Shown here piece by piece: positions 61,641 to 64,000 of a stretch of 64,000 nt of DNA (positions are counted from its first letter, which is position 1; each line of letters opens with the position of its first letter). The translations under genes were made by a program, and so were the position numbers. Origin of the DNA: Lineus longissimus (lineage: Eukaryota; Nemertea; Pilidiophora; Heteronemertea; Lineidae); contig NC_088310.1 in NCBI RefSeq assembly GCF_910592395.1, positions 19,289,501 to 19,353,500 on the forward strand. Reading direction: 5' to 3'. The notes beneath the pieces were generated by a model. That model was not told the origin of the DNA. It saw only the letters and a program-made list of their open reading frames with translations, and did not search any database.

Positions 61641-64000
61641 TCTGATCTAATTTGATAATCAAAATCGTTCTAGAATTATTCATACATTCTATTAACGTTC
61701 TAGCGCTTCCCCAAACGCTTATGAAGAAACAGAATGGCAAATATATGGCAAAATCGAAGGCAAAACGTACAAAAAGTTGTGTTTATTCAGATGGATATGG
61801 CTTCCATGCGCAATGTATGCAGCATGTACACGAATGCACGGGGTCTACACGACGCGCACTTGTTTTCGCAAAGAGTCCAAGAGCAGTCGCCATCTAGCGG
61901 TTAATATTGAAACTAGTTGGGTCAATAATGGGACACAAAGTTGGGTGTGGTCATTGGCTGGGGATAAGAAGTAGATAGATAGATGTTGGGTGATAAGGCA
62001 TTTTTCAAATGTATTGCCAGTTGCAAATAAGAAAAGTTGTCTTACCTTAGCTTCTAACCAAAAGTGTTGTTCTATAAATATGATAAATAATAGCACCCAG
62101 TGTCCTTAGCACTTGCAGTCCATGATATAAAGATGTGTTATGAGTCAGTTGAAGTTGTCCTTCGCTTATAAAGGCCTATCTCCAAGCACCAATGTGTTTG
62201 CAACACTTTGCTAATAGCAATTAAAGACCAATTTGGTGACAGCAATACTCAGCAATTAGGCTAAGCTTACAAAGAACTCTTTGTTAGCTTATCCTGTTGC
62301 AGGTATTGTTTAATTAGCATTGATTGTCTTAATAAATCAGTATGTGTCAAATTTTAGGCTAAGCTGGATGAGTGTGCCATTGACAGTTTGAGATGTTTGT
62401 TTGGTCAGGGTGAGAAGTATACCCAACACCAAAGGGAAACAAACATAATTATCATCATACTTTGTTTTATCTCCTTCATGCAAAAATATACCTGAAGCAG
62501 TCTTTTATTAGTTTTGTCTCCATGGAAAGGCTCCATTTTCTTTGATAACTTTCAATGACCATAGTCCCCAAGAAGGTATAAGCTGAATGTTTTATACCCT
62601 TGGAGTACCTAGTCTAGTGATTCCTATGGGTAAACAATAACTAAGTCAAGTCACAGCTCCGTCAAAGTCACAATGCGCCTCTCTCTTGGTATCTATTCAG
62701 GGGTGGTCCAGAAATCTGACAAAGGAAGGGGGTGCTGAGAAAGGGGACAACTCGTTGTTTTAAGGAACCATATTTTCCAAAGACATGACCCATTTCAGAG
62801 ATTTTTTTCAGATAAGGGAGGGTGCCAGCCCCTGTGCACCTCTTACTGGAATGCTGGATCTGCTACTGAAATTGTTGAGGTCTGAAGTTACTATTTGGGA
62901 CCACTTCCAGTATCGTCCACTTTGCAGAGGAAGTTTGCTTGTAATAGCTATTTACACAACAGCAAGACAGTTACAACATAATGTAATGGAAAACAATGAA
63001 GACAATTTAAGTCAGAATGTGTTTATTATTTAGGCTGTAGCAGTCGATAGTGGCTACATAATTTACTACATGATCTAATGTTCACAATCAGAAATTTCCA
63101 CTGATACATATATACATACAATAATAGCTAACAACTACACAAATTGAACTATATTGCACCATACCTGGTATCACGTTACATCACACCTTCAGTCTGAGCT
63201 GGGGATACGGGGAAAAATGTCAGGGCATCAAATGCTTCACTAGGGAATGGGTACAATAATTACTGCAACATCTGGTGGGAGCGATTTTTTTTCAAAAGTG
63301 ACACAGTTCCTGGGACTTCTCCTGAGAAGGCTTATCTTCTCCCTTTTGAAAACTGTCTTAAAAAGCCCACTTTACTTTACATCAACACTTTTGCCCCAGT
63401 TGTTCACAGAATTAGCCTAATTCATGGACTTTCCAAGAGTAACAGATATTTCAATCCATAGTTGCTCAAAAACTGTAGTCACAGTTTCAAATTCATTTTG
63501 CAAACCTATAAAAAAGATTACATAATTGTTTTTTTCCTGTAAATGATATTTTAAAAACCTGTCTAACACTATTTCAGCAAAGCAAACATTCAGCATTCAA
63601 TGCATATGTGACCAACATAGAAGCATGTCTGCATGTGAAACATATAGTACCAAAACTAAAATGTAAAATCTTAAAATTATTTTGATTTCAAACGATGACA
63701 AGGTGATTGGTTTTCATTCTGTCCTGATGATGAGATTCAAACTGTTCATTCTTCCTAATTCTTCATACCTTAACTCATCATCCAGGCACTGCTGGCCAAT
63801 TCACTTTCAGAACAGAATGGAAACCCTCACACTAAAATACTTCACAAGAAATACAATCTGAGTATAATCACAAGAAGCAGATAACTGAACATAGAAAAAA
63901 TAAAACTCTTTACACAATTAATATGGAAATGGTCAGAGTGAGTAAATTGGGGTGTCTCTTTTTGATTTGTTCGGAAAAAGTTTTATTTTGATTTAATACT
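61641..64000. other. gene-free flank
   Basis: AT-rich sequence with short unrelated frames. No splice-consistent gene, repeat family or RNA is recognised. It could contain introns or UTR of a neighbouring gene beyond the window. Confidence 0.4.

Overview
The window looks like genomic DNA of an animal, most likely a marine invertebrate. The only recognisable protein genes are intron-split, with GT-AG junctions, and encode a metazoan-type SR splicing factor. The rest is dispersed repeats, MITE-like elements with terminal inverted repeats (TIRs), long poly-G runs and satellites. Frequent TAGGCCTA and ACATGTAC words would fit an ambulacrarian, amphioxus or similar genome, but the phylum cannot be fixed from this sequence alone. 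There are no operons, CRISPR arrays or bacterial signals.

Layout. 1-7.0 kb: gene-free; a possible LTR end, a 569-bp TIR element (3770-4338), a roughly 1.1-kb element with internal 300-bp repeats (5264-6400) and dispersed repeat fragments. 7.0-42.16 kb: a giant inverted repeat (palindrome) of about 35 kb, centred near 23.2-24.15 kb. From the outside inwards each arm carries blocks of a 63-bp satellite alternating with a roughly 1.65-kb spacer, a roughly 2-kb single-copy segment, a tandem array of 1330-bp units (five full copies on the left; six plus a 652-bp truncated copy on the right), and a short region with 126-bp repeats. The right arm end coincides with a 21-bp poly-G run. 42.2-46.1 kb: gene-free, with a third, direct copy of the 63-bp satellite (44.1-45.05 kb) and a roughly 1-kb TIR element with a smaller TIR element nested in it. 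46.1-61.4 kb: a direct tandem duplication of about 8 kb, each unit carrying one complete minus-strand gene for an SRSF4/5/6 (B52)-type SR protein. 61.5-64 kb: upstream flank with no gene recognised.

The main biological point is in the SR pair. Both copies encode RRM1, a linker, RRM2 with the SWQDLKD hallmark, and an RS domain (316 aa each by my exon model). The upstream copy A (48134-53812) has two alternative third exons, 3a (96 nt) and 3b (120 nt). They have the same phase and are separated by only 38 nt, which should be too short an intron to splice, so they are predicted to be mutually exclusive. They swap the last strand of RRM1 and the inter-RRM linker. Copy B has lost 3a through a deletion of roughly 280 bp, so the paralogues appear to have divided splice-form capacity. 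The large intron of each gene also contains a minisatellite whose units are perfect hairpins, strongly expanded in copy A.

Most open reading frames in the window are by-products of repeats. The 63-bp satellite is a multiple of three and stays open for hundreds of codons in more than one frame. The 1330-bp arrays repeat the same short ORFs identically. I did not annotate these as genes.
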